Counted from the stretch's first letter, positions 6,444-13,279 are shown. The stretch is 13,407 bases of DNA from JBGLNL01 sp964548045 (GCA_964548045.1 CAZJQZ010000059.1:1-13407), one strand, 5' to 3'. Program-made: numbers and translations. The notes: generated by a model from the letters alone, not told the origin.

Positions 6444-6614
6444 TCAGGGATCGATCTGTTCCCAAGCGGTTCCGTTATGGAAATAGAGATGCTGATCGTC
6501 GCCAACATACAAGCCGCCAAGGGCGCCTGAAGGCGGGCTGGACTGGGGCTCCAAGCGCATCACTCCGTCGATGTGGACTTCTTCATTAATTCGCCCCTTT
6601 GAACTTGCAAGCTG
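6444..6614 (-). pseudogene. remnant of the 3' end of a tail-fibre-like or surface protein gene
   Basis: On the minus strand, an open frame of 56 codons runs from just after a TAG (6617-6615) to TGA 6446-6444. It ends with GGLYVGDDQHLYFHNGTAW and then EQIDP. A C-terminus of the form LYVG-x-D-x-HLYF-x-NGTAW is commonly seen in phage tail-fibre-like and other exported repeat proteins. Upstream of the TAG nothing continues it, and no start with a ribosome binding site fits (the internal ATG in DGVMRLEPQ lacks one). It therefore looks like the surviving tail of a deleted gene. The family assignment rests on recognition of this motif only. Confidence 0.5.
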
Positions 6615-6704
6615 CTACAAAAGCACGAATTCCGATTAACCCATCGCAATTGGAACGGCATGCACTGCGGGGAGTTATCAGGTTCGCTACGTTTGGCTAA
6701 AGAA

Positions 6705-6722
6705 CCGGAGAATTTTCTTCGG
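6705..6722 (-). terminator. possible terminator after the DUF190 gene
   Basis: Minus-strand CCGAAGAA...TTCTCCGG forms a stem with one mismatch and a small loop, followed by TTCTTT. It lies about 20 bases past the DUF190 stop codon. Stem and tail are both weak. Confidence 0.3.
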
Positions 6723-6740
6723 GTAAAACATGGCGTGTCT

Positions 6741-7076
6741 CTACCTGGCATGAGTATATTTAATCACCCGGGTTTTTTCTACCGTAATGAGTCCTTCCTG
6801 AACAGCTTCATCCAAAAACGGCCATATTCTTTTGAGGTTTTCTTCGGTATCGACGATCTCGATCACGACCGGCAAATCTTCCGAGAGTCGCAGAACCTTG
6901 GCGGTGTGGATTCGGCTATTGGCGCCGAATCCCATGACCCCACGGATCACGGTGGCCCCGGCCAAATTCAGTTCCCGCGCCTTGAGCACGATTTGTTCGT
7001 ACAGTGGTTTTCCTTTATGGCGATCCGTCTCGCCGATGAAAATCTTGAGCCGGTATCCTTCGGAAGGCAGTTTCAT
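6741..7076 (-). CDS. DUF190 family protein
   Basis: A 111-residue cytoplasmic protein of the DUF190 family (COG1993), small ferredoxin-fold-like proteins often encoded beside crcB. Characteristic parts are the N-terminal RLKIFIGETDRHKGKPLYE segment, the GATVIRGVMGFGANSRIH core, and DLPVVIEIVDTEENL. The start at 7076 is chosen because minus-strand AGGGGG (7089-7084) lies seven bases upstream and the family begins here; an in-frame ATG at 7142 would overlap crcB. It follows crcB after 14 bases, so the two form one transcription unit. The family is associated with fluoride resistance by neighbourhood; a direct biochemical role is not established from this sequence. Confidence 0.9.
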   Translation of the reverse strand: MKLPSEGYRLKIFIGETDRHKGKPLYEQIVLKARELNLAGATVIRGVMGFGANSRIHTAKVLRLSEDLPVVIEIVDTEENLKRIWPFLDEAVQEGLITVEKTRVIKYTHAR

Positions 7077-7090
7077 AGGGAATCCCCCTT

Positions 7091-7474
7091 CTATCTGAAG
7101 ACGTTGACCAGATATCGAGAAGTGACAAATCCGAGAAAGCATAATCCAATGCAGGCGAAATTACTTGCCAGTATGTAAACCAGAGCCAGCTTGATCTCTC
7201 CGTCTCTGAGCATGTTGATGCTCTCCAGACTGTAGGTTGAAAAGGTGGTGAACGCGCCCAGCACACCAACGAAGAGGAATGTTCGAATATTTGGAGCGAT
7301 ATCCACGCGCTCGCTGGTGCCCCAGAGAAACCCGATCAGGAAGGCTCCAAGGATATTAACGGCCAAGGTTCCCCAGGGAAACACACTAACAGTGTAGCGA
7401 TGCGGCAGACCGGAAATACCATATCTCAAAAGAGCTCCAATGGCCCCACCGAGAGAGATGAACAGGAATTTCAT
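7091..7474 (-). CDS. crcB: fluoride channel CrcB/Fluc
   Basis: A 127-residue, four-helix membrane protein of the CrcB/Fluc family, which exports fluoride as an antiparallel dimer. Seen here: the N-terminal GGAIGALLRYGISG, the second helix WGTLAVNILGAFLIG with the conserved Asn (residue 40), and the FTTFST segment at residues 75-80 that supplies the phenylalanines lining the fluoride pathway in characterised members. Length is normal and nothing key is missing. The ATG at 7474 overlaps the stop of a possible 39-codon ORF by the ATGA arrangement, and only a weak, distant GGGG precedes it. The downstream DUF190 gene completes a typical fluoride-resistance pair. Confidence 0.95.
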   Translation of the reverse strand: MKFLFISLGGAIGALLRYGISGLPHRYTVSVFPWGTLAVNILGAFLIGFLWGTSERVDIAPNIRTFLFVGVLGAFTTFSTYSLESINMLRDGEIKLALVYILASNFACIGLCFLGFVTSRYLVNVFR

Positions 7475-7590
7475 GAAGTTCGATTCCCCGTCGCCAAGTC
7501 ACTCGTGTCGGCCCGGATGTGATTTACAATGTGAGAAAAATAACCGGCCATCAATTCCAGACCACAGATTAAAGCAATATCGGCAGCCAT
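7471..7590 (-). CDS. possible small ORF (39 aa) coupled to crcB
   Basis: ATG at 7590 opens 39 codons (MAADIALICGLELMAGYF...) ending in a TGA that overlaps the crcB ATG as ATGA, the usual arrangement for translational coupling. I do not recognise the protein. The first half is moderately hydrophobic and the end polar. No good Shine-Dalgarno site is seen, and an open frame of 40 codons is not rare by chance. It may be real, a remnant of a larger gene, or chance. Confidence 0.3.
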   Translation of the reverse strand: MAADIALICGLELMAGYFSHIVNHIRADTSDLATGNRTS

Positions 7591-7659
7591 AGTTTACATA
7601 AAAATTATCCGTCCGAATAGACTCATGGGGCACGGAACAAAAGGGTATTTCCCCCAAAT

Positions 7660-9054
7660 TCAACAATTCTCATTGCGACGCAGCATTTCCCGCGCGGCCA
7701 CAACTCCGGAAGCGGAAGCCTGCACCAGTCCACGGGTTACCCCAGCCCCATCACCGATAGCAAACAGGTTATCGATTTCTGTTTCCAGGTTATCCGTCAA
7801 CTGCAACCGCGAGGAATAGAATTTTACCTCAATTCCATACAGCAGGGTATCCGGGGAAGCGATCCCGGGGGCCAGATTATCCATTGCCAGCAGCATTTCT
7901 TTGATTCCGTGCAGGAATCGATAAGGGAGTACAGCATTAATATCGCCGAGGGTAGCGCTCTTAAGTGTCGGCTGGATTGCCCATTCCCCCATATTGGATG
8001 CCTGTGAACAATGTCCCTGCTCCAGATCGCCATAGCGTTGCATGATGACTCCATCGGCCAGTAGATTGGCCAGCTTGGCAACAGATCGGCCATAAGTTAT
8101 GGGATCCCTGAATGGTTCGCCGAACATGGCACTGCCGAGAAGCGCGAAGTTAGTTCTGTTGGTTTTGCGATCGGCATAGCTATGACCGTTGACAGTCACT
8201 ACCGGGTCATCGCCACCCGTCGATTCCATGGTTACCTCACCCGAGGGACACACGCAAAAAGTTCTGATTCGATCATCAAATACCGTGGAATGATATTCCA
8301 GCTTGGGCTCATACAGAACATCAGTCAAATCCTGCATAACCTCCTGGGCAACCTCCACTCGAAGCCCCAGATCGACTGGGTTGTTAGCTACGGTAAGGCC
8401 CAACGCATCGGATTCCCGCATCAGCCAGTCAGAGCCTTCCCTTCCAGGAGCTACCACTACGTACCGCGACCTTATCACGTCCCCGTCAGCCGTTACGACA
8501 CCGGTGGCTTTCCCATCCTCAGCCTGAATCGAGGCAACTGCTATATCGGTTCGTATTTCAATCCGTTCTGCCAGGAAATCGTGCATCCCGCGCAATACTT
8601 CATAACAGCGTTCAGTGCCCATGTGGCGAACCGGCATGGTAATAAGTCTTAGCCCGGCAGCCTCAGCTTTTCTACTGATGGCCTCCACTTCAGGCCCAAT
8701 CCCATAAATCTGATCGGAGGCACCGAACTCGAGATAGCTTCGATCAACATAGCTAATCAACGCTGCTATCTTTTCGTCACCGACGTATCGCTGCAATCTC
8801 CCGCCGATTTCAGGCGACAGTGTCAACTTACCATCACTGTAAGCACCGGCTCCGCCCCAACCGCTCACCATAGCACACGTAGAACAGGCCAGACATCCGC
8901 TGTAACCATAGGCACCAGGACAGTGGCGTTTGCTGAGCTCTTTGCCTTTTTCAAGTAGCAGAATCTTGAGGTTTGAGGATTGGGATAGTTCGAGAGCGGT
9001 GAAAATTCCCGCTGGCCCACTGCCAACGATTACTACATCATATTTTCCGGACAT
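7660..9054 (-). CDS. NAD(P)/FAD-dependent oxidoreductase (COG2509-type dehydrogenase)
   Basis: A 464-residue flavoprotein. The N-terminal dinucleotide-binding fold is complete: DVVIVGSGPAGIFTA (G11-x-G13-x2-G16) with Glu35 (LLLEKG) positioned for the FAD ribose. The C-terminal FAD motif is NLFAIGDGAGVTRGLVQA. Between residues 45 and 60 lies a four-cysteine segment (C45, C54, C57, C60; CPGAYGYSGCLACSTC), followed by the Gly-rich GWGGAGAYSDGKL. This layout matches the uncharacterised FAD-dependent dehydrogenase family COG2509, related to geranylgeranyl-reductase-like flavoproteins. The cysteines could bind a metal or act in redox chemistry, which is inference. Substrate is unknown. It sits alone between the ribosomal genes and crcB, about 185 bases from the latter, and may have its own promoter. 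Confidence 0.88.
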   Translation of the reverse strand: MSGKYDVVIVGSGPAGIFTALELSQSSNLKILLLEKGKELSKRHCPGAYGYSGCLACSTCAMVSGWGGAGAYSDGKLTLSPEIGGRLQRYVGDEKIAALISYVDRSYLEFGASDQIYGIGPEVEAISRKAEAAGLRLITMPVRHMGTERCYEVLRGMHDFLAERIEIRTDIAVASIQAEDGKATGVVTADGDVIRSRYVVVAPGREGSDWLMRESDALGLTVANNPVDLGLRVEVAQEVMQDLTDVLYEPKLEYHSTVFDDRIRTFCVCPSGEVTMESTGGDDPVVTVNGHSYADRKTNRTNFALLGSAMFGEPFRDPITYGRSVAKLANLLADGVIMQRYGDLEQGHCSQASNMGEWAIQPTLKSATLGDINAVLPYRFLHGIKEMLLAMDNLAPGIASPDTLLYGIEVKFYSSRLQLTDNLETEIDNLFAIGDGAGVTRGLVQASASGVVAAREMLRRNENC

Positions 9055-9064
9055 TCGCTATCCC

Positions 9065-9094
9065 ACTATATATAAGGGGAATCCACTAGTTCAA
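9065..9094 (-). promoter_or_regulatory. possible promoter of the FAD-dependent oxidoreductase gene
   Basis: Minus-strand TTGAAC (9094-9089), 18-base spacer, TATAGT (9070-9065). Transcription would start only a few bases before the ATG at 9054, giving an almost leaderless mRNA. The -35 is a four-of-six match, so this is tentative. Confidence 0.35.
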
Positions 9095-9116
9095 GCTGAA
9101 AGAGGAACTAAAGCCT

Positions 9117-9323
9117 CTAATCTTTGATTTTGTACCGTTTTTTGAAGCGCTCTACCTGCCCAGCAGTATCGACAATCCGCTGTTCACCGGAGAAGAAAGG
9201 ATGACATTTGCTGCATACTTCAACTTTCAGCGTGGGCTGGGTTGCGCCGAGAGTGAAGGTGTTACCGCATGAGCATGTAACCTGACACTCATCATAATAC
9301 TCGGGGTTTATATTCTCTTTCAT
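9117..9323 (-). CDS. rpmE: 50S ribosomal protein L31
   Basis: A 68-residue L31 of the zinc-binding (C+) type. The CxC pair CSCG (C17, C19) and the CSKC pair (C37, C40) are the expected zinc ligands, followed by HPFF and the basic C-terminus FKKRYKIKD. It joins the large ribosomal subunit at the central protuberance. It starts 12 bases after rpmA and is last in the rplU-rpmA-rpmE unit. In several bacteria the zinc form is replaced by a zinc-free paralogue under zinc starvation; only this form is seen here. Confidence 0.97.
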   Translation of the reverse strand: MKENINPEYYDECQVTCSCGNTFTLGATQPTLKVEVCSKCHPFFSGEQRIVDTAGQVERFKKRYKIKD

Positions 9324-9335
9324 TTTGTTTGTGCC

Positions 9336-9602
9336 TCAATTTCCTTCAGGAACAGGGATTACTCCAACTTTTCGCTGATATTTGTTTGCCCGACCGAACT
9401 TGACTGTTCCATCGATAAGAGCGAAGATAGTGTGATCCTTGCCCAACCCTACATTTTCCCCGGGGTGAACTTTGGTTCCTCTTTGCCTTATCAGTATATT
9501 GCCGGCCTTCACTACCTGACCGTCAAATTTCTTAACGCCCAATCTTTTGGATTGGCTGTCTCTTCCTAACCTGCTGCTGCCGCCCGATTTTTTGTGTGCC
9601 AT
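9336..9602 (-). CDS. rpmA: 50S ribosomal protein L27
   Basis: An 88-residue L27, a large-subunit protein whose N-terminus reaches the peptidyl transferase centre. The N-terminus MAHKKSGGSSRLGRDSQSKR is the usual bacterial form and starts directly with MAHKK, without the Firmicutes-type cleaved extension. The following GQVVKAGNILIRQRGTKVHPG and GLGKDHTIFAL motifs are complete. It lies 18 bases downstream of rplU, with AAGGAAAG before the ATG. Length is normal. Confidence 0.98.
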   Translation of the reverse strand: MAHKKSGGSSRLGRDSQSKRLGVKKFDGQVVKAGNILIRQRGTKVHPGENVGLGKDHTIFALIDGTVKFGRANKYQRKVGVIPVPEGN

Positions 9603-9620
9603 TGTCTTTCCTTCTCGCTC

Positions 9621-9935
9621 TTAGTTCAGTACTATTTCATCAATCAGAAGCTTCGTGTAATGCTGCCGATGACCTCTCTTGCGACGATAACGAATTTTGT
9701 TTTTGTATTTGAAGACGATAACTTTCTTTTGCCTGCCTTGTCCCATGATGGTAGCCTTGATCTTAGCTCCATCTACGATAGGTTGTCCTACCGTTATATT
9801 CTCACCGTCAGCCACAAAGAGAACGCTATCCATCTCTATTGCAGTGCCTTCATCGCCCGGGATTTTTTCCACATCAACCATCTGCCCTGGCGAGACCTTA
9901 AATTGTTTTCCTCCGGTTGCAACTATCGCGTACAT
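9621..9935 (-). CDS. rplU: 50S ribosomal protein L21
   Basis: A 104-residue L21, beginning MYAIVATGGKQFKVSPGQ and containing the KNKIRYRRKRGHRQ RNA-binding segment near the C-terminus. The reading frame stays open upstream as far as 10142, but that part is the antisense of tRNA-Arg. The start is ATG 9935, with minus-strand GGAGG at 9946-9942 seven bases upstream. It is the first gene of the rplU-rpmA-rpmE transcription unit and has a good promoter at 9970-9997. Confidence 0.97.
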   Translation of the reverse strand: MYAIVATGGKQFKVSPGQMVDVEKIPGDEGTAIEMDSVLFVADGENITVGQPIVDGAKIKATIMGQGRQKKVIVFKYKNKIRYRRKRGHRQHYTKLLIDEIVLN

Positions 9936-9969
9936 TACTTTCCTCCGCCGATTAAAGCCCCAAAGTATA

Positions 9970-9997
9970 ATTCTATCAACTACACTAGATTTGTCAA
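9970..9997 (-). promoter_or_regulatory. sigma-70-type promoter of rplU-rpmA-rpmE
   Basis: Minus-strand TTGACA (9997-9992, perfect), 16-base spacer, TAGAAT (9975-9970, five of six). Predicted start is near 9963, giving a leader of about 28 bases. It leaves no room for a long L21 autoregulatory leader. It diverges from the tRNA-Arg promoter. Confidence 0.65.
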
Positions 9998-10017
9998 GCT
10001 GGACAATCTGTATTTGC

Positions 10018-10046
10018 TTGAAGCCACATGGGAAAAGTAGTATCAT
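10018..10046 (+). promoter_or_regulatory. promoter of tRNA-Arg
   Basis: TTGAAG (10018-10023), 17-base spacer, TATCAT (10041-10046, five of six). Predicted start near 10053, six bases before the mature 5' end. Confidence 0.5.
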
Positions 10047-10058
10047 TAAATTGTCTGA

Positions 10059-10133
10059 GCCCCTGTAGCTCAGAGGATAGAGCACCGGCCTCCGGAGCCG
10101 GGAGCGAGGGTTCGAGTCCCTCCGGGGGTACCA
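10059..10133 (+). tRNA. tRNA-Arg (anticodon CCG), CCA encoded
   Basis: A complete cloverleaf. The acceptor GCCCCTG (10059-10065) pairs with CGGGGGT (10123-10129); the D arm is GCTC/GAGC with an eight-base loop. The anticodon stem CCGGC/GCCGG has loop CTCCGGA, so the anticodon is CCG and reads CGG. The variable loop has four bases, and the T arm GAGGG-TTCGAGT-CCCTC is standard. The discriminator is A (10130) and CCA (10131-10133) is in the gene. The first acceptor pair is G1-U72, which is unusual. Confidence 0.97.
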
Positions 10134-10301
10134 GAACAACAAGGACCCATCGTAGAGAGCGCAAAGGACACAGAGTTTGATTGATAGTCAGTGGTTTGAT
10201 AAGTTCACCTTTCCCAATTCTTCGGAAATAAAACTCAATTACTAAATGGCAAACATTCGAATCTCAGTGGTCTCTTCGTGTTCTGAGAGTGGATAAATAA
10301 A

Positions 10302-10307
10302 AGGAGG
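10302..10307 (+). promoter_or_regulatory. Shine-Dalgarno site supporting the TTG start of the oxidoreductase operon
   Basis: AGGAGG within AAAGGAGGTTAG lies six bases before TTG 10314. It decides for the rare TTG start, since no ATG or GTG nearby fits the conserved N-terminus. Confidence 0.8.
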
Positions 10308-10313
10308 TTAGTT

Positions 10314-10871
10314 TTGCCAATAACAGAAGTACGATGGCATGGGCGGGGCGGTCAGGGGGCAGTCACAAGCACCGAGCTCATCGCCCTGGCTGCCATCAAC
10401 AAAGAGAAGTATGCGCAGTCTTTTCCCAGCTTCGGCCCCGAAAGAAGAGGCGCGCCGGTTCAGGCCTTCCTCAGGGTAGGGGATGAACCAGTCAGGGTCC
10501 GTTCGGAAATCACGAAACCCGATGTGGTGGTGGTGCTTAATCCGGATTTATTTGATTCCGTCGATGTGACTAGTGGGCTCAAAGAGAACGGGATACTGGT
10601 GATTAATACCAGAAAATCCCTCGACGAGATGAAAGCTGCTCATGGTAACGGATACAGAATTGCTACTGTCAATGCTATGAAGATCGCCCGCGAATCGATA
10701 GGCCTGCCGATAACCAACACTACCATGATCGGGGCACTGTTGAAAGTGGTTCCCCTGGTGGAACTGGATGACATGATAGGGCCACTGGAGCATCGTTTCG
10801 GAAAGGTCGCCGAGAAAAATATTACCGCCATGAAGCGAGCTTACGAAGAAGTTGTAGCGGAGGGACAATAG
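10314..10871 (+). CDS. porG: 2-oxoacid (pyruvate):ferredoxin oxidoreductase, gamma subunit
   Basis: A 185-residue gamma subunit of a four-subunit 2-oxoacid:ferredoxin oxidoreductase, the enzyme that interconverts a 2-oxoacid plus CoA with acyl-CoA, CO2 and reduced ferredoxin. The diagnostic N-terminal RWHGRGGQGAVTSTE and the SFPSFGPERRGAPVQAFLR segment are both present, followed by the usual C-terminal domain. The start is TTG 10314, immediately before PITEVRWHG and six bases after a strong Shine-Dalgarno site. It is first in a gamma-delta-alpha-beta operon; the delta gene begins one base after its stop. Pyruvate is the most likely substrate given the gene set, but another 2-oxoacid cannot be excluded. 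Confidence 0.92.
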   Translation: MPITEVRWHGRGGQGAVTSTELIALAAINKEKYAQSFPSFGPERRGAPVQAFLRVGDEPVRVRSEITKPDVVVVLNPDLFDSVDVTSGLKENGILVINTRKSLDEMKAAHGNGYRIATVNAMKIARESIGLPITNTTMIGALLKVVPLVELDDMIGPLEHRFGKVAEKNITAMKRAYEEVVAEGQ

Positions 10872-10872
10872 A

Positions 10873-11157
10873 ATGGCTGATTTAACATGGAAAGAACTGG
10901 AACTGGGAGGCATAATCTCCAGCCCGGGCAATGCCAGCGCATATCGTACCGGTGACTGGAGATCTGACAGGCCAACCAAGGATTATGATAAGTGCATCAA
11001 ATGTGGAATGTGCTGGCTATATTGCCCTGAAGCTGCTATCAAGATAAGGGATAACGGCATGTACGATTTTGACCTTTTCTATTGCAAGGGGTGCGGCATT
11101 TGCGCTGCGGAATGCCCCAAAGATGCCATAACCATGAGCGAAGAGGAGGAGGCCTGA
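10873..11157 (+). CDS. porD: 2-oxoacid (pyruvate):ferredoxin oxidoreductase, delta subunit (2[4Fe-4S] ferredoxin-like)
   Basis: A 94-residue electron-transfer subunit. Two bacterial-ferredoxin-type motifs are complete: C41-x2-C44-x2-C47-x3-C51P and C71-x2-C74-x2-C77-x3-C81P, binding two [4Fe-4S] clusters that carry electrons from the TPP site to external ferredoxin. The 40-residue N-terminal extension with TWKELELGGIISSPGNA and RTGDWRSDRP is typical for the delta subunit and separates it from free ferredoxins. GGAGG precedes the ATG, and its TGA overlaps the ATG of the alpha gene by one base. The C-terminus is acidic (SEEEEA). Confidence 0.95.
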   Translation: MADLTWKELELGGIISSPGNASAYRTGDWRSDRPTKDYDKCIKCGMCWLYCPEAAIKIRDNGMYDFDLFYCKGCGICAAECPKDAITMSEEEEA

Positions 11158-12350
11158 TGGCAAAGAAAGCGAAAACTGCCAAGAAAGTCGGATTGGAAGG
11201 TTCGTTTGCCATTGCTGAGGCGGCCAAACTGGCAGATGTCGATGTGGTGGCCGCTTATCCCATTACTCCCCAGACCCACATCGTGGAACGGCTGGCCGAG
11301 ATGGTGGCCGATGGCGAACTCAATGCCGAATATATTCCGGTTGAATCCGAACACTCGGCAATGAGTGCTTGCCTGGGTTCCTCCGCCGTCGGGGCAAGAA
11401 CCCTCACTGCTACTGCGGGCCAGGGACTGGAACTCATGCATGAAGTGCTTTATGTGGCCTCTTCGATGCGGTTGCCCATAGTCCTGACCGTAGCTGACCG
11501 AGCTCTTTCCGCCCCGCTCAGTGTGTGGGGCGATCACTCCGATGCTATGGCTGTTCGGGATACCGGCTGGATTCAGGTGTTTGCCGAAAACGGCCAAGAA
11601 GTTCACGACCTGGTTTTGTGGGCTTTCCGGGTTGGCGAAGACCCTGATGTTCTGTTTCCCGTGATGGTTCATCTCGATGGCTTTAACCTCTCGCATGTGA
11701 CGGAGCCGGTGCTTCTGACCGAGCAGGCGGATGTTGATAAATATCTTCCCCCCTACAACTATCCGATGCCACTGCATCCTGATAAGCCGGTCACTATGGG
11801 GGCTTTTGGCCCGCCGGTTATTTACACCGAAGCCAAGAAAGCACAGGAAGTGGCTTTCGAGAACACGAAAGGAACGATACTAAAAGGCTGGGAGGAATTT
11901 GAGAAAACTTTCGGTCGCAGTTATCATCCGGTCGAGACTTACAAAGCTGATGATGCTGAAATCCTGCTTATGACCATGGGAAGCCTCGGTGAGACGGCAA
12001 GCGTGGCAATTGACAGCATGAGGGAAGCAGGCAAGAAGGTGGGACTGGTAAAACTGCGTCTCTGGAGACCTTTCCCGTTTGAGGAATTCCGGCAGGCTGT
12101 GGGGAATGCTGAGGTTCTTATCGTTCTTGATCGCTGTATTTCCTTTGGAGGCCCGGGCGGACCGGTTTTCTCGGAGGTTAAATCGGCGCTTTACGACGAA
12201 GAGAAAAGACCGAAGGTGGTGAATTTCATCGGTGGTCTTGGGGGACGCGACGTCACCCCTGAAAATTTCGAATATATGATAACCAGGGGAATTGAGATTG
12301 CCGAGAAGGGAAGCGATGCGGAATACGAGATGATAGGGGTGCGAGAATGA
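11157..12350 (+). CDS. porA: 2-oxoacid (pyruvate):ferredoxin oxidoreductase, alpha subunit
   Basis: A 397-residue alpha subunit, carrying the pyrimidine-binding half of the TPP site. Domain I starts at about residue 13 (GSFAIAEAAKLADVDVVAAYPITPQT, the conserved YPITPQT at 34-40), followed by the PVESEHSAMSACLGSSAVGART and TATAGQGLELMHE motifs. The C-terminal domain II begins around residue 265 (AEILLMTMGSLGETA) and includes RLWRPFPFEEFR and RCISFGGPGGP. The start is ATG 11157, overlapping the delta stop, with AGGAGGAGG just upstream; the open frame before it is not part of the protein. The N-terminus has an unusual run of lysines (AKKAKTAKK). The stop overlaps the beta ATG by four bases (ATGA). 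Confidence 0.95.
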   Translation: MAKKAKTAKKVGLEGSFAIAEAAKLADVDVVAAYPITPQTHIVERLAEMVADGELNAEYIPVESEHSAMSACLGSSAVGARTLTATAGQGLELMHEVLYVASSMRLPIVLTVADRALSAPLSVWGDHSDAMAVRDTGWIQVFAENGQEVHDLVLWAFRVGEDPDVLFPVMVHLDGFNLSHVTEPVLLTEQADVDKYLPPYNYPMPLHPDKPVTMGAFGPPVIYTEAKKAQEVAFENTKGTILKGWEEFEKTFGRSYHPVETYKADDAEILLMTMGSLGETASVAIDSMREAGKKVGLVKLRLWRPFPFEEFRQAVGNAEVLIVLDRCISFGGPGGPVFSEVKSALYDEEKRPKVVNFIGGLGGRDVTPENFEYMITRGIEIAEKGSDAEYEMIGVRE

Positions 12351-13270
12351 CTCAGGAAGTTGTGAAATTTGGAAAAAGAGATATAGTAACCGATGAGTTT
12401 TTTGCTCCCGGGCACAGGGGTTGCATCGGATGCGGTGAAGCCCTGGCGGTTCGGCTGGTAATGAAAGCGGTAGGAAAGGATGTGATAATTTCCAATGCGA
12501 CTGGCTGCATTGAGATCATTTCCTCGCCGCTGCCCACTACATCATGGAGAGTTCCCTGGATTCACACCCTGTTTGAAAACACGGCTGCGGTTGCCTCTGG
12601 GGTGGAAGCCGGACTCAAGGTACAGATGAAAAAAGGGAAGATTCCGGAAAAGAAGATTTATTCCCTGGCTTTTGCCGGTGATGGCGCTACCAGCGATATC
12701 GGAATTCAGGCATTATCCGGCGCCATGGAGAGGGGTCATAATTTTGTTTATGTCTGTTTCGATAACGAGGCATACATGAATACAGGGATTCAAAGGTCAA
12801 GCGCTACTCCCTATGGGGCCTCGACAACCACTGCCCCGGCGGGAAAAGCCAGCATCGGGCAGGTGACTTGGAAAAAGGATATGCCGGCTATTGCTGCTGC
12901 TCATAACATACCTTATGTAGCCACCGCCACTCCCAGCTACCCCTTCGACCTGATGGAAAAAGCCAAAAAGGCTGCTGAGGTGGACGGTCCGGCCTATCTC
13001 CACATATTGTCTGTCTGTCCTACGGGATGGAGAATTCCTACGGATCAGACCATTGCCATGGGGCGCCTTGCGGTACAGACCGGGAATTTCCCATTATACG
13101 AAGTCGAGAACGGTAAATATAAATTAAATGTAGATAAAGAACTCAAACCGGTTGCCGAATATCTCAAGAAGCAGGGGCGATTCCGGCATCTTTCCGATGA
13201 GGAAATTGAAAAGATTCAGGAGAGGGTCACCGAGGAGTACGCCAAGTTGAAGGAAAAAGCTAGCAGCTAG
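12347..13270 (+). CDS. porB: 2-oxoacid (pyruvate):ferredoxin oxidoreductase, beta subunit (TPP-binding)
   Basis: A 307-residue beta subunit, holding the TPP diphosphate/Mg site and the proximal [4Fe-4S] cluster. The TPP motif is GDG at 111-113 through Asn140 (GDGATSDIG ... CFDNEAYMNTG). The four expected cluster cysteines are present: C26 and C29 (HRGCIGCGEAL), C54 (NATGC) and C224 (SVCPTGW). The TTSWRVPWIHTLFEN segment after the TGC is also conserved. It is the last gene of the operon and is coupled to alpha by the ATGA overlap. The length is normal for PorB. The C-terminal part (HLSDEEIEKIQERV...) is a short helical tail. All catalytic elements of the complex are therefore intact in this operon. 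Confidence 0.96.
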   Translation: MTQEVVKFGKRDIVTDEFFAPGHRGCIGCGEALAVRLVMKAVGKDVIISNATGCIEIISSPLPTTSWRVPWIHTLFENTAAVASGVEAGLKVQMKKGKIPEKKIYSLAFAGDGATSDIGIQALSGAMERGHNFVYVCFDNEAYMNTGIQRSSATPYGASTTTAPAGKASIGQVTWKKDMPAIAAAHNIPYVATATPSYPFDLMEKAKKAAEVDGPAYLHILSVCPTGWRIPTDQTIAMGRLAVQTGNFPLYEVENGKYKLNVDKELKPVAEYLKKQGRFRHLSDEEIEKIQERVTEEYAKLKEKASS

Positions 13271-13279
13271 CAATGCTCC

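Noticed and set aside
6193..6520. Repeat proteins encoded on either strand of the 21-bp array (14-residue repeats VLNRFSVVPNHLLM on plus, GPSINGW/GPQKNGS on minus)
   Set aside because: A unit length divisible by three keeps all stop-free frames open automatically. Neither strand has a start with a ribosome binding site, and the minus-strand frame begins out of frame inside the gene remnant.
7501..7570. Fluoride riboswitch upstream of crcB
   Set aside because: Short matches such as TTGATGGCC occur, but the paired elements and second GAUG core are not found in the right order.
9101..9118. AGAGG/CCTCT hairpin at the end of rpmE as a terminator (minus strand)
   Set aside because: Only five pairs with an eight-base loop, overlapping the stop codon and followed by just three T.
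9936..10142. N-terminal extension of L21 up to 10142
   Set aside because: It is the antisense of the tRNA-Arg gene and the promoter region, and a good Shine-Dalgarno site sits before ATG 9935.
10262..10288. TCTCAG...CTGAGA inverted repeat upstream of the oxidoreductase operon as an operator
   Set aside because: Six-base arms 15 bases apart are expected by chance, and no promoter elements could be placed confidently next to it.
11082..11156. Upstream start for the alpha subunit at 11082
   Set aside because: The extension overlaps the ferredoxin motif of the delta gene in another frame. ATG 11157 has a strong ribosome site and the usual N-terminus.
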